A DNA stretch of 64,000 nucleotides. It comes from Cnuibacter physcomitrellae. GTDB lineage: Bacteria > Actinomycetota > Actinomycetes > Actinomycetales > Microbacteriaceae. The DNA is taken from contig NZ_BMHD01000001.1 of assembly GCF_014640535.1 (NCBI RefSeq), positions 932,214-996,213 of the forward strand. The letters run 5' to 3'. Position numbers and translations under genes: made by a program. Shown here one piece after another: positions 24,663 through 33,654 of this stretch. The number at the start of each line of letters is the position of its first letter. Within the stretch, counting starts at the first letter, position 1. Under the pieces are notes generated by a model, which had not been told where the DNA came from, made no database searches, and saw nothing but the letters and a program-made list of their open reading frames with translations.

Positions 24663-25508
24663 ATGACCGACTGGGACATCGAGCACCTGGCAGGAGTGCG
24701 CGCCGTCGCACTCGACGTCGACGGGACGATCGCCGGTGGCGACCATCGTGTGAGTCCACGCACCGCGGACGCCATCCGATCGCTCACGTCGCTCGATGTC
24801 CCAGTCATCCTCCTCACCGGTCGCTCGCGGCGGAACACGCTCGAGCTCGCCCGGGAGGTGGGCATCACGAACCTCGTCGCCGCCTGCAACGGCGCGGTCG
24901 TCTTCGACCCGGTGGCCGACGAGAACGTCCGCGTCGTCACGATGGCGGCGGCGGACGTCGAGGTCCTGATCGACCTCCACCGGGACCTCGACCTCGAGCT
25001 GACCTGGTGGACGCCCGACGACATCGTCGTCGAGCGCGACGGCCTGATGCGCCGTCAGCTCATGGAGCTGAACGAGTCGGAGGTCGAGGTCGCCTCCGTC
25101 GAGGGCATCGACCCGGACCAGGTCGTGAAGATGATGCTCTACTCGTCCCCGGAGCGTCTCGATGCGGCCACCGCCGAGATCCTCGCCCGCGCTCCGCAGG
25201 GGACCCGCTCGATGGACGTGTTCTTCGAGTTCGTCGACCCGGACGCGAACAAGTGGGCCGCGCTCTCCTACCTCCTCGAGCGTCTCGGCGTGTCCGCCGA
25301 CGACGTGCTCGGGATGGGTGACGGCGGCAACGACGTGGCGTGGCTCTCGCGGATCGGCCATCCGATCGCCATGGGCAACGCCCGTGACGAGGTGATCGGT
25401 GTCACGAAGCACCGCACGGGCCACCACGCCGAGGACGGTGCGGCCGAGATCCTCGAGGTCGCCCACGACCTCATCGCGGCCGGCCGTGACGCCCCGCGCG
25501 TACGCTGA
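24663..25508 (+). CDS. HAD-IIB (Cof-type) phosphatase
   Basis: A 281-residue HAD hydrolase with a C2B cap. Motif I is ALDVDGTIAGGD (residues 16-27), motif II LLTGRSR, the motif III Lys is in DANKWAALSYLLE, and motif IV GMGDGGNDVAWL. The group hydrolyses sugar phosphates such as phosphorylated hexoses, erythrose-4-phosphate or flavin/pyridoxal phosphates. The ATG follows GAGGAGC, 22 bp after the membrane protein stop. The next gene encodes the RuBisCO-like protein. In this context it may remove phosphate from the RLP product or from a substrate analogue; the pairing is suggestive only. Confidence 0.85.
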   Translation: MTDWDIEHLAGVRAVALDVDGTIAGGDHRVSPRTADAIRSLTSLDVPVILLTGRSRRNTLELAREVGITNLVAACNGAVVFDPVADENVRVVTMAAADVEVLIDLHRDLDLELTWWTPDDIVVERDGLMRRQLMELNESEVEVASVEGIDPDQVVKMMLYSSPERLDAATAEILARAPQGTRSMDVFFEFVDPDANKWAALSYLLERLGVSADDVLGMGDGGNDVAWLSRIGHPIAMGNARDEVIGVTKHRTGHHAEDGAAEILEVAHDLIAAGRDAPRVR

Positions 25509-25601
25509 GGCTCGCCTCTCCCCCACCGGAGCGCAGCATCCGCACCCGCGGCCGGCGCGCATCCGGACCCATGATCGGCACGCACGACGAAGGAGCAGCT
25601 C

Positions 25602-26879
25602 ATGCCCTCCCCCCTCCACCTGTACCGCCTGCCCGAGCAGGTGCGCGACGACGACTACATCGTCGCCACGTACTACCTGGAGCTGCCCGCCGACGCCGAC
25701 GTCATGGCGCGCACGGCGGCGTTCGCGATCGGGCAGACCATCGGCACCTGGCTCCCGGTCCCCGGGATCACCGACGAGATGCGCGCCCGCCACGAGGGAC
25801 GCGTCATCGGCGTGCTCAACGCACCGCCCACCGACCTGCAGCACGCCGACGGCCCCGAGAGGTTCGGCTACTTCGTGCGGATCGCGCTGCCGACACTCAA
25901 CGTCGGACCGTCGATCCCCATGATCCTCACCACGGTGCTCGGCAACGACTCCTCGACCTCGGTGGAGGCGAAGCTCGTCGACCTCGAGCTCCCCGACTCG
26001 CTCGCCGCGCAGTTCAGCGGCCCGAAGTTCGGTGTCGAGGGGCTGCGCGACCTGCTCGACGTGCACGACCGCCCCATCCTGCTCAACATGATCAAGCCGT
26101 GCACGGGCCTCACGCCCGAGGCCGGGGCGCAGATCTTCTACGAGACCGCCCTCGGCGGGATCGACATGATCAAGGACGACGAGCTCATCGCGAACCCGAG
26201 CTACTCCCCCGTGGTCGAGCGGGTGCGGCTGTTCACCGCGGCGGCCGCGCGCGCTGCGGAGCAGACCGGCGTCGAGACGCTCTACATCCCGAACGTCACC
26301 GACCGCCCCGATCGGATGCTCGACACGGCCCGTCGCGCCGTGGACGCGGGCGCCCGGGCCGTCATGGTGACGTACGCCACCGCGGGCTACGGCTCGCTCG
26401 AGGCGCTGGCCGAGAGTGTCGACGTCCCCGTGCTCGCGCACTTCGCGGGGGCAGCGCCCTACTTCGAGGGCCCTTCCACGGGGATGAGCGCGCCGCTGGC
26501 GATGGGACTGCTGCCTCGGCTCGGCGGAGCCGACATGGCGCTCGTCACCACGCCGTACGGCGGGTACAACATCCGGAAGGTGCAGTACATCCGGACCGTG
26601 CACCAGATGCTGCTCGAGCGGCCGTCGCTGAAGCCGACGATCCCGATCATCGGCGGCGGAGTGCATCCCGGCACGGTCGACCGCTACGTCTCCGACCTCG
26701 GCTCCGACATCGTGCTCGGCGTCGGCGGCGCGATCCAGGGTCACCCCTCCGGCGCCGCGGCCGGCGTCCGGGCGATGAAGCAGGCGCTCGAGGCCCGGAT
26801 GGCGGGCGTCCCCGTCGCCGAGGCCGCCGCCTCCCACGAGGAGCTCGGCCAGGCCCTCGCCGCCTGGGGCACCCTCTAG
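25602..26879 (+). CDS. RuBisCO-like protein (form IV large subunit homologue)
   Basis: A 425-residue member of the RuBisCO large-chain superfamily. The first catalytic Lys region is NMIKPCTGLTPE. The metal-site block GGIDMIKDDELI keeps the Lys that is carbamylated in RuBisCO and the Asp/Glu ligands. HFAGAAPYFEGPSTGMSAP replaces the usual HRAMHA region, and GGGVHPG plus GVGGAIQGHPSG form the phosphate-binding loops. The normal loop-6 Lys motif is not evident, so true carboxylation is unlikely. Known RLPs act as enolases, isomerases, decarboxylases or transcarboxylases on phosphorylated ketoses. The ATG follows AAGGAG. It is third in an operon with a membrane protein and a HAD phosphatase, beside glycerol kinases, which is a setting I cannot match to a described RLP pathway. 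Confidence 0.88.
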   Translation: MPSPLHLYRLPEQVRDDDYIVATYYLELPADADVMARTAAFAIGQTIGTWLPVPGITDEMRARHEGRVIGVLNAPPTDLQHADGPERFGYFVRIALPTLNVGPSIPMILTTVLGNDSSTSVEAKLVDLELPDSLAAQFSGPKFGVEGLRDLLDVHDRPILLNMIKPCTGLTPEAGAQIFYETALGGIDMIKDDELIANPSYSPVVERVRLFTAAAARAAEQTGVETLYIPNVTDRPDRMLDTARRAVDAGARAVMVTYATAGYGSLEALAESVDVPVLAHFAGAAPYFEGPSTGMSAPLAMGLLPRLGGADMALVTTPYGGYNIRKVQYIRTVHQMLLERPSLKPTIPIIGGGVHPGTVDRYVSDLGSDIVLGVGGAIQGHPSGAAAGVRAMKQALEARMAGVPVAEAAASHEELGQALAAWGTL

Positions 26880-26967
26880 CCCCGCGCTGCTCCCGGGCTC
26901 GCCCGGCCGTCAGACCGGAGGTGCGGCCGTGATGGCCCGGGGCCCATGTGGCGGCCTCGCCCGGCCG

Positions 26968-28221
26968 TCATCGCACCCGCCAGACGGCCTTCGTCGAGGC
27001 AGCCACCACCGTGGCGAGGACGATGACGGCCGCGCAGCCGAGGAGAGTGGGCGTGATGCCGACGGCGTGGGCGACCGGTCCGACGAGCGTCTCGCCGAGC
27101 GGGATGGCGGCGAACGACCCGATCATGTCGTACGAGTAGACGCGCGACAGCGCCGCGGGCGGGATGTGGCCCTGCAGCGACTGGTCCCACGCGATGGCGA
27201 AGACCTCGAGCGCGACCCCTCCGAGAGCGAACGCCACGAGCAGGGAGGGCAGTGCGGGCGCCACCCCGAGGGTCGCGACCGGCAGCGCGGTGACGGCCAT
27301 GAGCGCCACCCCGATTCCGAGAGCCCGGCGAGGGCGCCAGCGGAGGGCCAGCACTGCGCCGAGCGCGAGGCCCGCCGTCTGGGCGGCGACCACCAGCCCC
27401 CATGCGGCCCGGCCGAACGACTCGTCGGCGGCCACCGGCCCCAGCACGGTCGTGGCGCCGACGAACGCCGCGTTGAGCACCGTGAACTGGACGACGACGA
27501 TCCAGACCCATCGTCGGCCGGCGAACTCGCGCCAGCCGTCGCGGAGCTCCGCGACGACGGAGGAGCGCACCTCGCCGACGGTGCCGGCTCGCCCGCGCGG
27601 GAGGCGCATCCGCGAGAACAGCAGGGCCGCCAGCAGGAATCCCGCGGCGTCGACGGCGAGGCCCCACCCGGGGCCGATCAGCGCGACGATGCCCGCCCCC
27701 GCGGACGCGCCGACGATGCTCCCGGCGTTCAGGCCGAGGCGGAGCACGGCGTTCGCCGAGCGGAGCTCGCCCTTCGGCACCGTCTCGGGGACCATCGCCG
27801 CCGAAGCCGGGAGGCTCACGGCGGCGACCGCTCCGCCCAGCGCGCTCAGGACGAGAAGGACGGGCATGGCGGCAGACCCGGTGAGGACCAGCGTCGCCAC
27901 GGCCGCCTGCAGCACCGCCGCAGCGAGCGAGGTGCCCACCAGCAGGATGTCGCGGGGCAGCCGGTCGGCGAGGACGCCGCCGAACACGAGGACGAGCACC
28001 GTGGCCAGGGATCGGGCTCCGACGACGAGACCGAGGTCGGCGACCGAGCCCGTGAGGTCGAGCACGGCGAACGCGAGGGCGATCGGCGCGACGGCGTTGC
28101 CGAGGATGCTCGTCGTCCGGGCGGCGAGGAGCCAGCGGAAGCGGGGGTGACGGAGGGGACCGGTGCGGGGAGCGGGCGTGGGGATGCGCTCGCTCTCGCT
28201 CGCGTGCGTCTGCTCGATCAT
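26968..28221 (-). CDS. MFS efflux transporter
   Basis: A 417-residue transporter with 12 predicted helices, of the MFS_3/enterobactin-exporter-like class. LRHPRFRWLLAARTTSILGNAVAPIALAFAVLDLTGS opens the first helix, GGVLADRLPRD is the helix 2-3 signature, and a long basic loop lies midway. The ATG at 28221 overlaps the stop of the ArsR regulator (ATGA), so exporter and regulator are cotranscribed. A drug or metabolite exporter is the likely role; there is no sign that it belongs to the polyol regulon. A 15-bp direct repeat (CTCGCCCGGCCGTCA at 26898 and 26956) spans its stop codon. Confidence 0.82.
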   Translation of the reverse strand: MIEQTHASESERIPTPAPRTGPLRHPRFRWLLAARTTSILGNAVAPIALAFAVLDLTGSVADLGLVVGARSLATVLVLVFGGVLADRLPRDILLVGTSLAAAVLQAAVATLVLTGSAAMPVLLVLSALGGAVAAVSLPASAAMVPETVPKGELRSANAVLRLGLNAGSIVGASAGAGIVALIGPGWGLAVDAAGFLLAALLFSRMRLPRGRAGTVGEVRSSVVAELRDGWREFAGRRWVWIVVVQFTVLNAAFVGATTVLGPVAADESFGRAAWGLVVAAQTAGLALGAVLALRWRPRRALGIGVALMAVTALPVATLGVAPALPSLLVAFALGGVALEVFAIAWDQSLQGHIPPAALSRVYSYDMIGSFAAIPLGETLVGPVAHAVGITPTLLGCAAVIVLATVVAASTKAVWRVR

Positions 28222-28757
28222 GCGCGAGAGAGCGGGAACAGCACCGCCGTCATCGAGACCGGGCTCGTCCCGGGTGTGCGCGGCGGTCGCGCGGCGGCGT
28301 GCAGCAGCGCCGAGGCCTCGCGGACGTGGTGGACGACGCGGCGCCAGGTGTCCTCGTCGATCCAGAGCTCGGCGTCGGTCGACATGTGCGGGCCATCGAG
28401 CCGGTTCCGTGACCGGCGCCGCAGCTCGTCGATCAGGGCCTCCACGTAGGCGATCTGCTCCGCCGACAGCCCCGCGCCCACCTCCCCCAGCGTGCTTCGG
28501 TCGGCGTCGGCCTCGGGCCGCTTCGCGGACGACTCATGACGGTAGCGCTTCGCCTCGCCGCCCCGGAGACGCACCACCTCGACCACCCGGATGAGACCGG
28601 CCCTCTCGAGGACCCGCAGGTGATAGCTCGCGGAGGCCTGACTGCAGCCGAGCTCGCGGCCGGCCTCCGCCGCGCTCATCGCCGCGCCGGTGAGCAGCGA
28701 CAGCAGCCGGAGCCGGAGGGGATGCGCGGTGGCGCGGAGCTCGTCGAGGGTGGACAT
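28218..28757 (-). CDS. ArsR family winged-helix regulator
   Basis: A regulator of about 179 residues. The helix-turn-helix covers LRATAHPLRLRLLSLLTGAAMSAAEAGRELGCSQASASYHLRVLERAGLI, typical of ArsR/SmtB proteins, followed by a short wing and an unclassified C-terminal helical region. I start at the ATG at 28757, which has GGGAG about 9 bases upstream; an in-frame start at 28784 would add nine residues. No Cys-based metal-sensing motif is present in the recognition helix, so it is more likely a non-metal sensor. It is the first gene of a two-gene operon with the MFS exporter. Confidence 0.85.
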   Translation of the reverse strand: MSTLDELRATAHPLRLRLLSLLTGAAMSAAEAGRELGCSQASASYHLRVLERAGLIRVVEVVRLRGGEAKRYRHESSAKRPEADADRSTLGEVGAGLSAEQIAYVEALIDELRRRSRNRLDGPHMSTDAELWIDEDTWRRVVHHVREASALLHAAARPPRTPGTSPVSMTAVLFPLSRA

Positions 28758-28830
28758 GACGCCATGCTCCCAGCGGCGTTCCACACCGTCAAACGTGCCT
28801 TTGGGGGTCGCGCCCCAGAACGAGTCGGAC

Positions 28831-29451
28831 TCAGCGGAGGATGCCGAGGTCGCGGGCGCGGGAGACGGCGGCGGTGCGGGAGCCGACGCCGAGCTTGTCG
28901 AAGACGTGGACGAGGTGCGACTTCACGGTCGCGTCGGTGATGTGGAGGCGCCCGGCGATCTCGGCGTTCGAGGCGCCCTCGGCGACCAGGGCGAGCACCT
29001 CGATCTCGCGCGCCGAGAGGCTCACCCGCGGCGCCCGCATCCGCGCCAGCAGTCGGCCCGCGACGGCCGGGGCCAGCGCGCTCTCGCCCGCGGCCGCCGC
29101 CCGCACCGCGGCGAGCAGCTGGTCGGGCGGGGCGTCCTTCAGGAGATAGCCGCTCGCCCCCGCCTCCACGGCGGCGAGGATGTCGCCGTCGCTGTCGTAG
29201 TTCGTGAGCACCAGGACGGCCGGCGCTCCCTCGACCGAGCGCACCTGGCGCGTGGCGTCGGCGCCCGTGCGCTCCTGTCCGAACTGGAGGTCCATGAGCA
29301 CGAGGTCGGGCCCAGCCTCCGCGGCGAGCGCCACCGCCTCATCGGGCGTCGAGGCCTCCCCCACGACGTCGACGTCGCCGGCAGCGGCGAGGAGCGCCCG
29401 GAGACCGGCCCGCACCACGGGATGGTCGTCGGCGATCACCACGCGGATCAC
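28831..29451 (-). CDS. NarL/LuxR-type response regulator
   Basis: A 206-residue response regulator. The receiver domain has the acidic pair in [11 protein letters not shown], the phosphorylated Asp in LVLMDLQFG, Thr/Ser in [10 protein letters not shown] and the conserved Lys in [10 protein letters not shown]-terminal LuxR helix-turn-helix follows ([47 protein letters not shown]). The GTG start overlaps the sensor kinase stop (GTGA). It probably controls the divergently transcribed ABC transporter at 30773. Confidence 0.92.
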   Translation of the reverse strand: MIRVVIADDHPVVRAGLRALLAAAGDVDVVGEASTPDEAVALAAEAGPDLVLMDLQFGQERTGADATRQVRSVEGAPAVLVLTNYDSDGDILAAVEAGASGYLLKDAPPDQLLAAVRAAAAGESALAPAVAGRLLARMRAPRVSLSAREIEVLALVAEGASNAEIAGRLHITDATVKSHLVHVFDKLGVGSRTAAVSRARDLGILR

Positions 29452-30623
29452 GGCGCCGCCTTCTCGAGCATCACCGTGATCGTGGTCCCGTCGCCCGTAC
29501 GGCTGTCGATCCGGAGCGTCCCGTCGAGCTGTTCGACCCGTTCGGCCATGGCCTGCAGGCCGAACGAGTCGGATCCGCGGGCGGGTGCGACCCGGGTCGG
29601 ATCGAAGCCGACTCCGTCGTCGGCCACCGTCAGGGTCGCCCGAGCGCCGTCGACCTCGAGACGCACCCGGATGCGGTCGGCGTCGGCATGCTGGACGGCG
29701 TTCGCGACCGCGCCCTGCGCGATCCTCAGCAGGGCGATCTGCGCATCCATCGACAGCCCGGCGTCGGACGCAGGCGCCTCGACCTCGACGGGGAGGTCGA
29801 CGCGCGACCACCGGTCGCCGAGACGGACGAGCGCCGGGCCGAGGCCGTCGTCGAGGGTGGGCGGGGCGAGCTCGCGGATGAAGCGCCGGGTGTCGGCCAC
29901 TCCTTCCGCGGCCGTCGCCCTCGCGAGACGGATGTGCTCGATCCCCGGCCGGTCACCGTCCGCCGCCTCTGCAGCATGGAGCAGCATCTGGATGCTCGAC
30001 AGGCCCTGCGCGACCGTGTCGTGGATCTCGCGGGCGAGTCGGGCCCGCTCGGCGAGCATCCCCTGCTCGCGTTCCGTGGCCGCGAGGCGGTCGCGGGTCG
30101 ACACTAGCTCGGCCACGAGGGCCTCTCGTTCGGCCGCCTCCCGCGCCAGCGCCCGGTAGCCCAGCCCGATGAGCATCGCGACGGCCGCACCCACCAGCGG
30201 GCCGACCACTCCCCCCAGGGTGAAGCCGCCGTGGAGGCCGAGGGCGAGCACCGCGATGCCCGTGCTGAGCACGACGGCGACGGGTCCGGCGACCCTCGGG
30301 AGCACATGGAGGTACAGGAAGAACAGCGGGAACACGAGGTAGGCGGCCTCGGGCACGAGCACCATCAGGGCAGCCCAGACGATCGTGAGCGCCGTCACCC
30401 AGAGCGCACCCGCCGGACGTCTCCGTGCCGCGGTCATCCTCTGGATGCGCGCCCCGAGCACGTAGACCACGGCGAACACCGCGACGAGTCCGAGCTCCAC
30501 CGCCATCAGGTCGTCGCTCGCGATCAGGATGCGCACCAGCACGAGGGTGAGCAGCGTCACGACCAGCGCGTGCAGGCCGATGCGCAGTCCCACGAAGACG
30601 GGGGTGAGGGTGCTGTGAGCCAT
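29448..30623 (-). CDS. Sensor histidine kinase, HisKA_3 type
   Basis: A 391-residue membrane kinase with about six N-terminal hydrophobic helices and almost no extracytoplasmic loop, like intramembrane-sensing kinases. The dimerisation and phosphorylation segment is [21 protein letters not shown], with the phospho-acceptor His. The ATPase domain keeps [12 protein letters not shown] (N box), VADDGVGFD (D/G1 box) and [17 protein letters not shown] choose the ATG at 30623; about 49 more in-frame residues upstream show no membrane or domain features. It is coupled to the NarL-type regulator and diverges from an FtsX-type ABC transporter. Confidence 0.9.
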   Translation of the reverse strand: MAHSTLTPVFVGLRIGLHALVVTLLTLVLVRILIASDDLMAVELGLVAVFAVVYVLGARIQRMTAARRRPAGALWVTALTIVWAALMVLVPEAAYLVFPLFFLYLHVLPRVAGPVAVVLSTGIAVLALGLHGGFTLGGVVGPLVGAAVAMLIGLGYRALAREAAEREALVAELVSTRDRLAATEREQGMLAERARLAREIHDTVAQGLSSIQMLLHAAEAADGDRPGIEHIRLARATAAEGVADTRRFIRELAPPTLDDGLGPALVRLGDRWSRVDLPVEVEAPASDAGLSMDAQIALLRIAQGAVANAVQHADADRIRVRLEVDGARATLTVADDGVGFDPTRVAPARGSDSFGLQAMAERVEQLDGTLRIDSRTGDGTTITVMLEKAAP

Positions 30624-30772
30624 CGTCCTAGCAGCGTACGGGCCGCGGAGCACGAAGGGATCAACCAGAAGTCGGAGACGAGGACCCGACTCGGCGCTGA
30701 TGTCCTCCGGTCTGCGCTCGACGAGTCTGAGGACGGCGCGGGAACGGATCCCGACGCCGGAAGGGAGCAACC

Positions 30773-31858
30773 GTGTTCGTCGCCTGGCGCGATCTGCGCT
30801 ACGCCCGAGGGAGGTTCCTCCTCATCGGCACGGTCGTCGGCCTCATCACCCTCCTCGTCGGGTTCCTCGCCGGCCTCACGGGAGGGCTGGCGGGGCAGAA
30901 CGTGTCCGCCGTGCTCGGCCTGCCCGGGGACCGGCTCGTCCTCCAGCAGCCGTCGACCGGATCCGTCTCGTTCTCGGAGTCGAGCATCACCCCCGACGTC
31001 GTCGACGACTGGCGGAGCGCTCCGGGGGTCACCGCGGTGACGCCCCTCGGCATCACCCAGGGCCGGGCCGCCGGACCCGGCGCCGACTCCGGTGCGGTGG
31101 GCGTCGCCCTGGTCGGCATCCCCTCGGATGCGCGCGGATCGACGGTCGGTGACCTCGCGCCCGCCGGCGACGACACCGTGGGGCTGTCCTCGGGCGCCGC
31201 GTCAGCGCTGCGGGCCTCCGTCGGAGACACCATCTCCCTCGCGGGCAGCGACTTCCGCGTCGAGAGCGTCGGCGGTGACGCCTGGTACAGCCACACCCCG
31301 GTCGTGGCGCTCTCGCCGACGGCGTGGGCCGAGCTCGATCAGCGCCTCGGCGGCACCGGCGACCCCACCGTCCTGGCGGTGAGCGGGTCCCCCGCGTGGG
31401 ACTCCGTGGCGGCGAGCACCGGCACGGTCGCCGAGACCCCGCTCGGCAGCCTCTCGGCGTTGGAGACCTTCCGGTCCGAGATCGGCTCCCTCGGGCTCAT
31501 GATCGTGATGCTCCTCGGCATCTCCGCGCTCGTGGTGGGCGCGTTCTTCACGGTGTGGACGCTGCAGCGGGCGGGCGACATCGCCGTGCTCAAGGCGCTC
31601 GGGGCCTCGACCCGGTCCCTCGTCCGCGACGCCCTGGGTCAGGCGCTCGTCGTCCTCGTCGTCGGCATCGGCGTCGGCACCGGCGTCGTGGTGGGCTCGG
31701 CGGTACTCCTCGGCGAGGCGCTGCCGTTCCTGCTCAGCCCGCTCACCACCGTCGTCCCGGCGGTCCTCCTCACCCTCCTCGGTCTGGCGGGAGCCGCCGT
31801 CGCGCTCCGGACCGTCACCTCCGCCGACCCCCTCACCGCACTCGGGAGCACTCGATGA
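30773..31858 (+). CDS. ABC transporter permease, FtsX/MacB type
   Basis: A 361-residue permease with one N-terminal helix (FLLIGTVVGLITLLVGFLAGL), a large extracytoplasmic domain (about 40-235) and three C-terminal helices, the usual topology of the MacB/FtsX permease family. AVLKALGASTRSLVRDALGQ is the coupling helix region. The GTG start follows AAGGGAG. The stop overlaps the ATPase start (ATGA). Diverging from a two-component system, it probably exports or resists a cell-envelope-active compound, or acts mechanically on envelope proteins. Confidence 0.85.
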   Translation: MFVAWRDLRYARGRFLLIGTVVGLITLLVGFLAGLTGGLAGQNVSAVLGLPGDRLVLQQPSTGSVSFSESSITPDVVDDWRSAPGVTAVTPLGITQGRAAGPGADSGAVGVALVGIPSDARGSTVGDLAPAGDDTVGLSSGAASALRASVGDTISLAGSDFRVESVGGDAWYSHTPVVALSPTAWAELDQRLGGTGDPTVLAVSGSPAWDSVAASTGTVAETPLGSLSALETFRSEIGSLGLMIVMLLGISALVVGAFFTVWTLQRAGDIAVLKALGASTRSLVRDALGQALVVLVVGIGVGTGVVVGSAVLLGEALPFLLSPLTTVVPAVLLTLLGLAGAAVALRTVTSADPLTALGSTR

Positions 31859-32589
31859 TCACCCTGACCGACGTCACCCTCACCTACCAGGACGGCGACG
31901 CGCGCATCACCGCCCTCGACCGCGTCTCCCTCGTCGCCCGCGAGGGGCTCGTGACCGGCATCGTCGGCCCGTCCGGATCCGGGAAGTCGTCGCTGCTTGC
32001 GGTCGCCGCCGCCCTCATCCGACCCGACTCCGGCAGCTTGAGGATCGACGAGGTCGACGTCACGGCCCTGCGACCACGCGAGGCGACCGCGCTGCGACGG
32101 GACAGGATCGGCATCGTCTTCCAGCAGTCGAACCTCATCCCCTCGCTCACCGCGCGGGAGCAGCTCGTCGTGATGGCCGAGCTCGGCGGGCGGTCGCGTG
32201 CCCGTCGAGGGGCGGTCAGGGCGAGGGCGGACGAGCTGCTCGACGCCGTCGGCCTGGCGGGGTTCGCCGATCGGCGGCCGTCCCAGCTCTCCGGCGGCCA
32301 GCGCCAGCGCGTCGCGATCGCCCGCGCACTCGTGCACGACCCCTCCGCCCTGCTCGTCGACGAGCCCACCAGCGCGCTCGATCAGGAGCGCGGCGGGGAG
32401 ATCATGCGGCTCGTCGCGCTGCTCACGCGAGAGCGGGCGACGGCGACCCTCCTCGTCACCCACGACCTCGTGCACGCCGAGACGCTGGACGACATCGTGA
32501 CGGTGGTGGACGGCCGGATCGTGTCGGAGGGCGACGGCTCTCCCCGGCCATCCGCAGTCGACTCGCTTCGGCCGGCGCGGACGTCCTAG
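31855..32589 (+). CDS. ABC transporter ATP-binding protein, LolD/MacB type
   Basis: A 244-residue ATPase. Walker A is GPSGSGKSS (about residues 40-48), the Q-loop is VFQQSNLIPSLTA, the signature LSGGQRQRVAIARAL, Walker B LLVDEPTSALD and the switch His is in LLVTHDL. The ATG at 31855 overlaps the permease stop, so both halves are made together. Subfamily features match the MacB/LolD class that pairs with FtsX-type permeases. The next gene is convergent; the 154-bp gap 32590-32743 shows no clear hairpin. Confidence 0.92.
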   Translation: MITLTDVTLTYQDGDARITALDRVSLVAREGLVTGIVGPSGSGKSSLLAVAAALIRPDSGSLRIDEVDVTALRPREATALRRDRIGIVFQQSNLIPSLTAREQLVVMAELGGRSRARRGAVRARADELLDAVGLAGFADRRPSQLSGGQRQRVAIARALVHDPSALLVDEPTSALDQERGGEIMRLVALLTRERATATLLVTHDLVHAETLDDIVTVVDGRIVSEGDGSPRPSAVDSLRPARTS

Positions 32590-32743
32590 GGTCCGGTTGC
32601 GGAGACCCGCGGGGCCCGGCCCGGAGATCACCTCGAAGTGACGGTGGCCGTTCCCGCGGGGGCAGCCGTCCGCAGAGCGTGCGACGGCGGTGGTCCCCAG
32701 GGGGTGACGGCAGCGCGTCTTCAGGGGGCGACGGACGGGCTCC

Positions 32744-33517
32744 TCACGCCGCGACGGCGGCGCGGACCTCCGCGACGGTGGCCAGGAACGTGCGGGGGTC
32801 GACGCCGGCGCGGCCGAGGAAGACGCCGTCCGGGATCCCCGCCGCGTCTCCCCGCTCGCGCCCGGCGGCGGCGATCGCGTCGAAGGTGCCCGGCCCGGCG
32901 CTGCCGCCGTAGAGCACACGCGACTCGCCCCGACGCTCGGCGAGCATCTCGCGGATGCGGGCCACGACTCCCACGACGTGGTCCCCCGGCGCAGGCTCGG
33001 CGGCGCCGATCGCCCAGGTCGGCTCGTAGGCGACGATCACGGGCGCATCCGAGCTGATCCCGCCGAAGGCGATGTCGATCTGCGGCCGGATGATCTGCTC
33101 CGGATCGGCCCCGCGCTCGGGCTCGCCGACGATGAGGATGGGGACGAGCCCGGCCTCGGCCGCGGCCTCCGCCTTGACCGCGAAGTCGGAGGGCCCCTCC
33201 CCGAGGTGCTTCACCCGCTCCGGGTGCCCGATCATGACGAAGCGGGCCCCCATCCCCGCCAGCAGCTCGGCGCTCACCTCACCCGTGTAGGCGCCGGCCG
33301 GGAAGCGCGAGACGTCCTGCGCACCGACCAGACCGCCGAGAGGCCGCAGCGCATCGAGCGCGTCGCGGATCAGCGGGAACGACGGGCACAGGAAGACGTC
33401 CTCGGCGCCCTCCGGGGTCGCCGCGAGCCCCTCCGTGACGATCCGGAACCACGCTCGAGCCGAATCCGCGGTGAAATAGCTCTTGGAGCTGCATCCGATC
33501 AGGGTCGCTGGCAACAT
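32744..33517 (-). CDS. Triose-phosphate isomerase paralogue, possible tetrulose-phosphate isomerase
   Basis: A 257-residue TIM-barrel isomerase. The catalytic His and Glu are kept in MIGHPERV and VAYEPTWAIG, and the phosphate loop is VLYGGSAGP. The N-terminus departs from housekeeping TpiA: the GNWKMN motif is replaced by IGCSSKSYF, although the Lys position remains. Such divergent TIM paralogues include the L-erythrulose-1-phosphate isomerases (EryH/LerI). The ATG at 33517 follows CGAGGAGACC. It diverges from a GlpD-type dehydrogenase with a CTATACATGT-like site between them, as expected for a polyol operon. Plain triose-phosphate isomerase activity is the alternative. Confidence 0.83.
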   Translation of the reverse strand: MLPATLIGCSSKSYFTADSARAWFRIVTEGLAATPEGAEDVFLCPSFPLIRDALDALRPLGGLVGAQDVSRFPAGAYTGEVSAELLAGMGARFVMIGHPERVKHLGEGPSDFAVKAEAAAEAGLVPILIVGEPERGADPEQIIRPQIDIAFGGISSDAPVIVAYEPTWAIGAAEPAPGDHVVGVVARIREMLAERRGESRVLYGGSAGPGTFDAIAAAGRERGDAAGIPDGVFLGRAGVDPRTFLATVAEVRAAVAA

Positions 33518-33582
33518 CGTGGGTCTCCTCGCCGGTGGGGAACGCCTCCGAATGTATCAGCGGAACGGTGGGTTGTGCGATG

Positions 33583-33596
33583 ATGTATATACATGT
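33583..33596. promoter_or_regulatory. Candidate operator, site E
   Basis: ATGTATATACAT is a perfect 12-bp palindrome; with the next bases it contains ATATACATGT, one mismatch from the site A half-site. It lies midway between the divergent TIM and glpD genes. Confidence 0.55.
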
Positions 33597-33654
33597 TGAT
33601 CGGGCTGCGGATGCGCATCCCCTCACCGTCGACGTCAATGGAGAAAGAGACAGC

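Noticed and set aside
25602-26879. Authentic CO2-fixing RuBisCO
   Set aside because: The protein lacks the usual HRAMHA and loop-6 Lys motifs, and there is no phosphoribulokinase or small subunit in the window; it fits the RuBisCO-like group.
26898-26970. 15-bp direct repeat CTCGCCCGGCCGTCA as attachment sites
   Set aside because: Only 58 bp apart, with no integrase, and one copy overlaps a stop codon; probably a small local duplication.
28793-28805. ACGTGCCTTT near 28793 as a half copy of the 13382 hairpin arm
   Set aside because: Only ten bases match and there is no inverted partner nearby; chance is likely.
32590-32743. Terminator between the ABC ATPase and the TIM paralogue
   Set aside because: No inverted repeat of convincing length could be found in this GC-rich gap.
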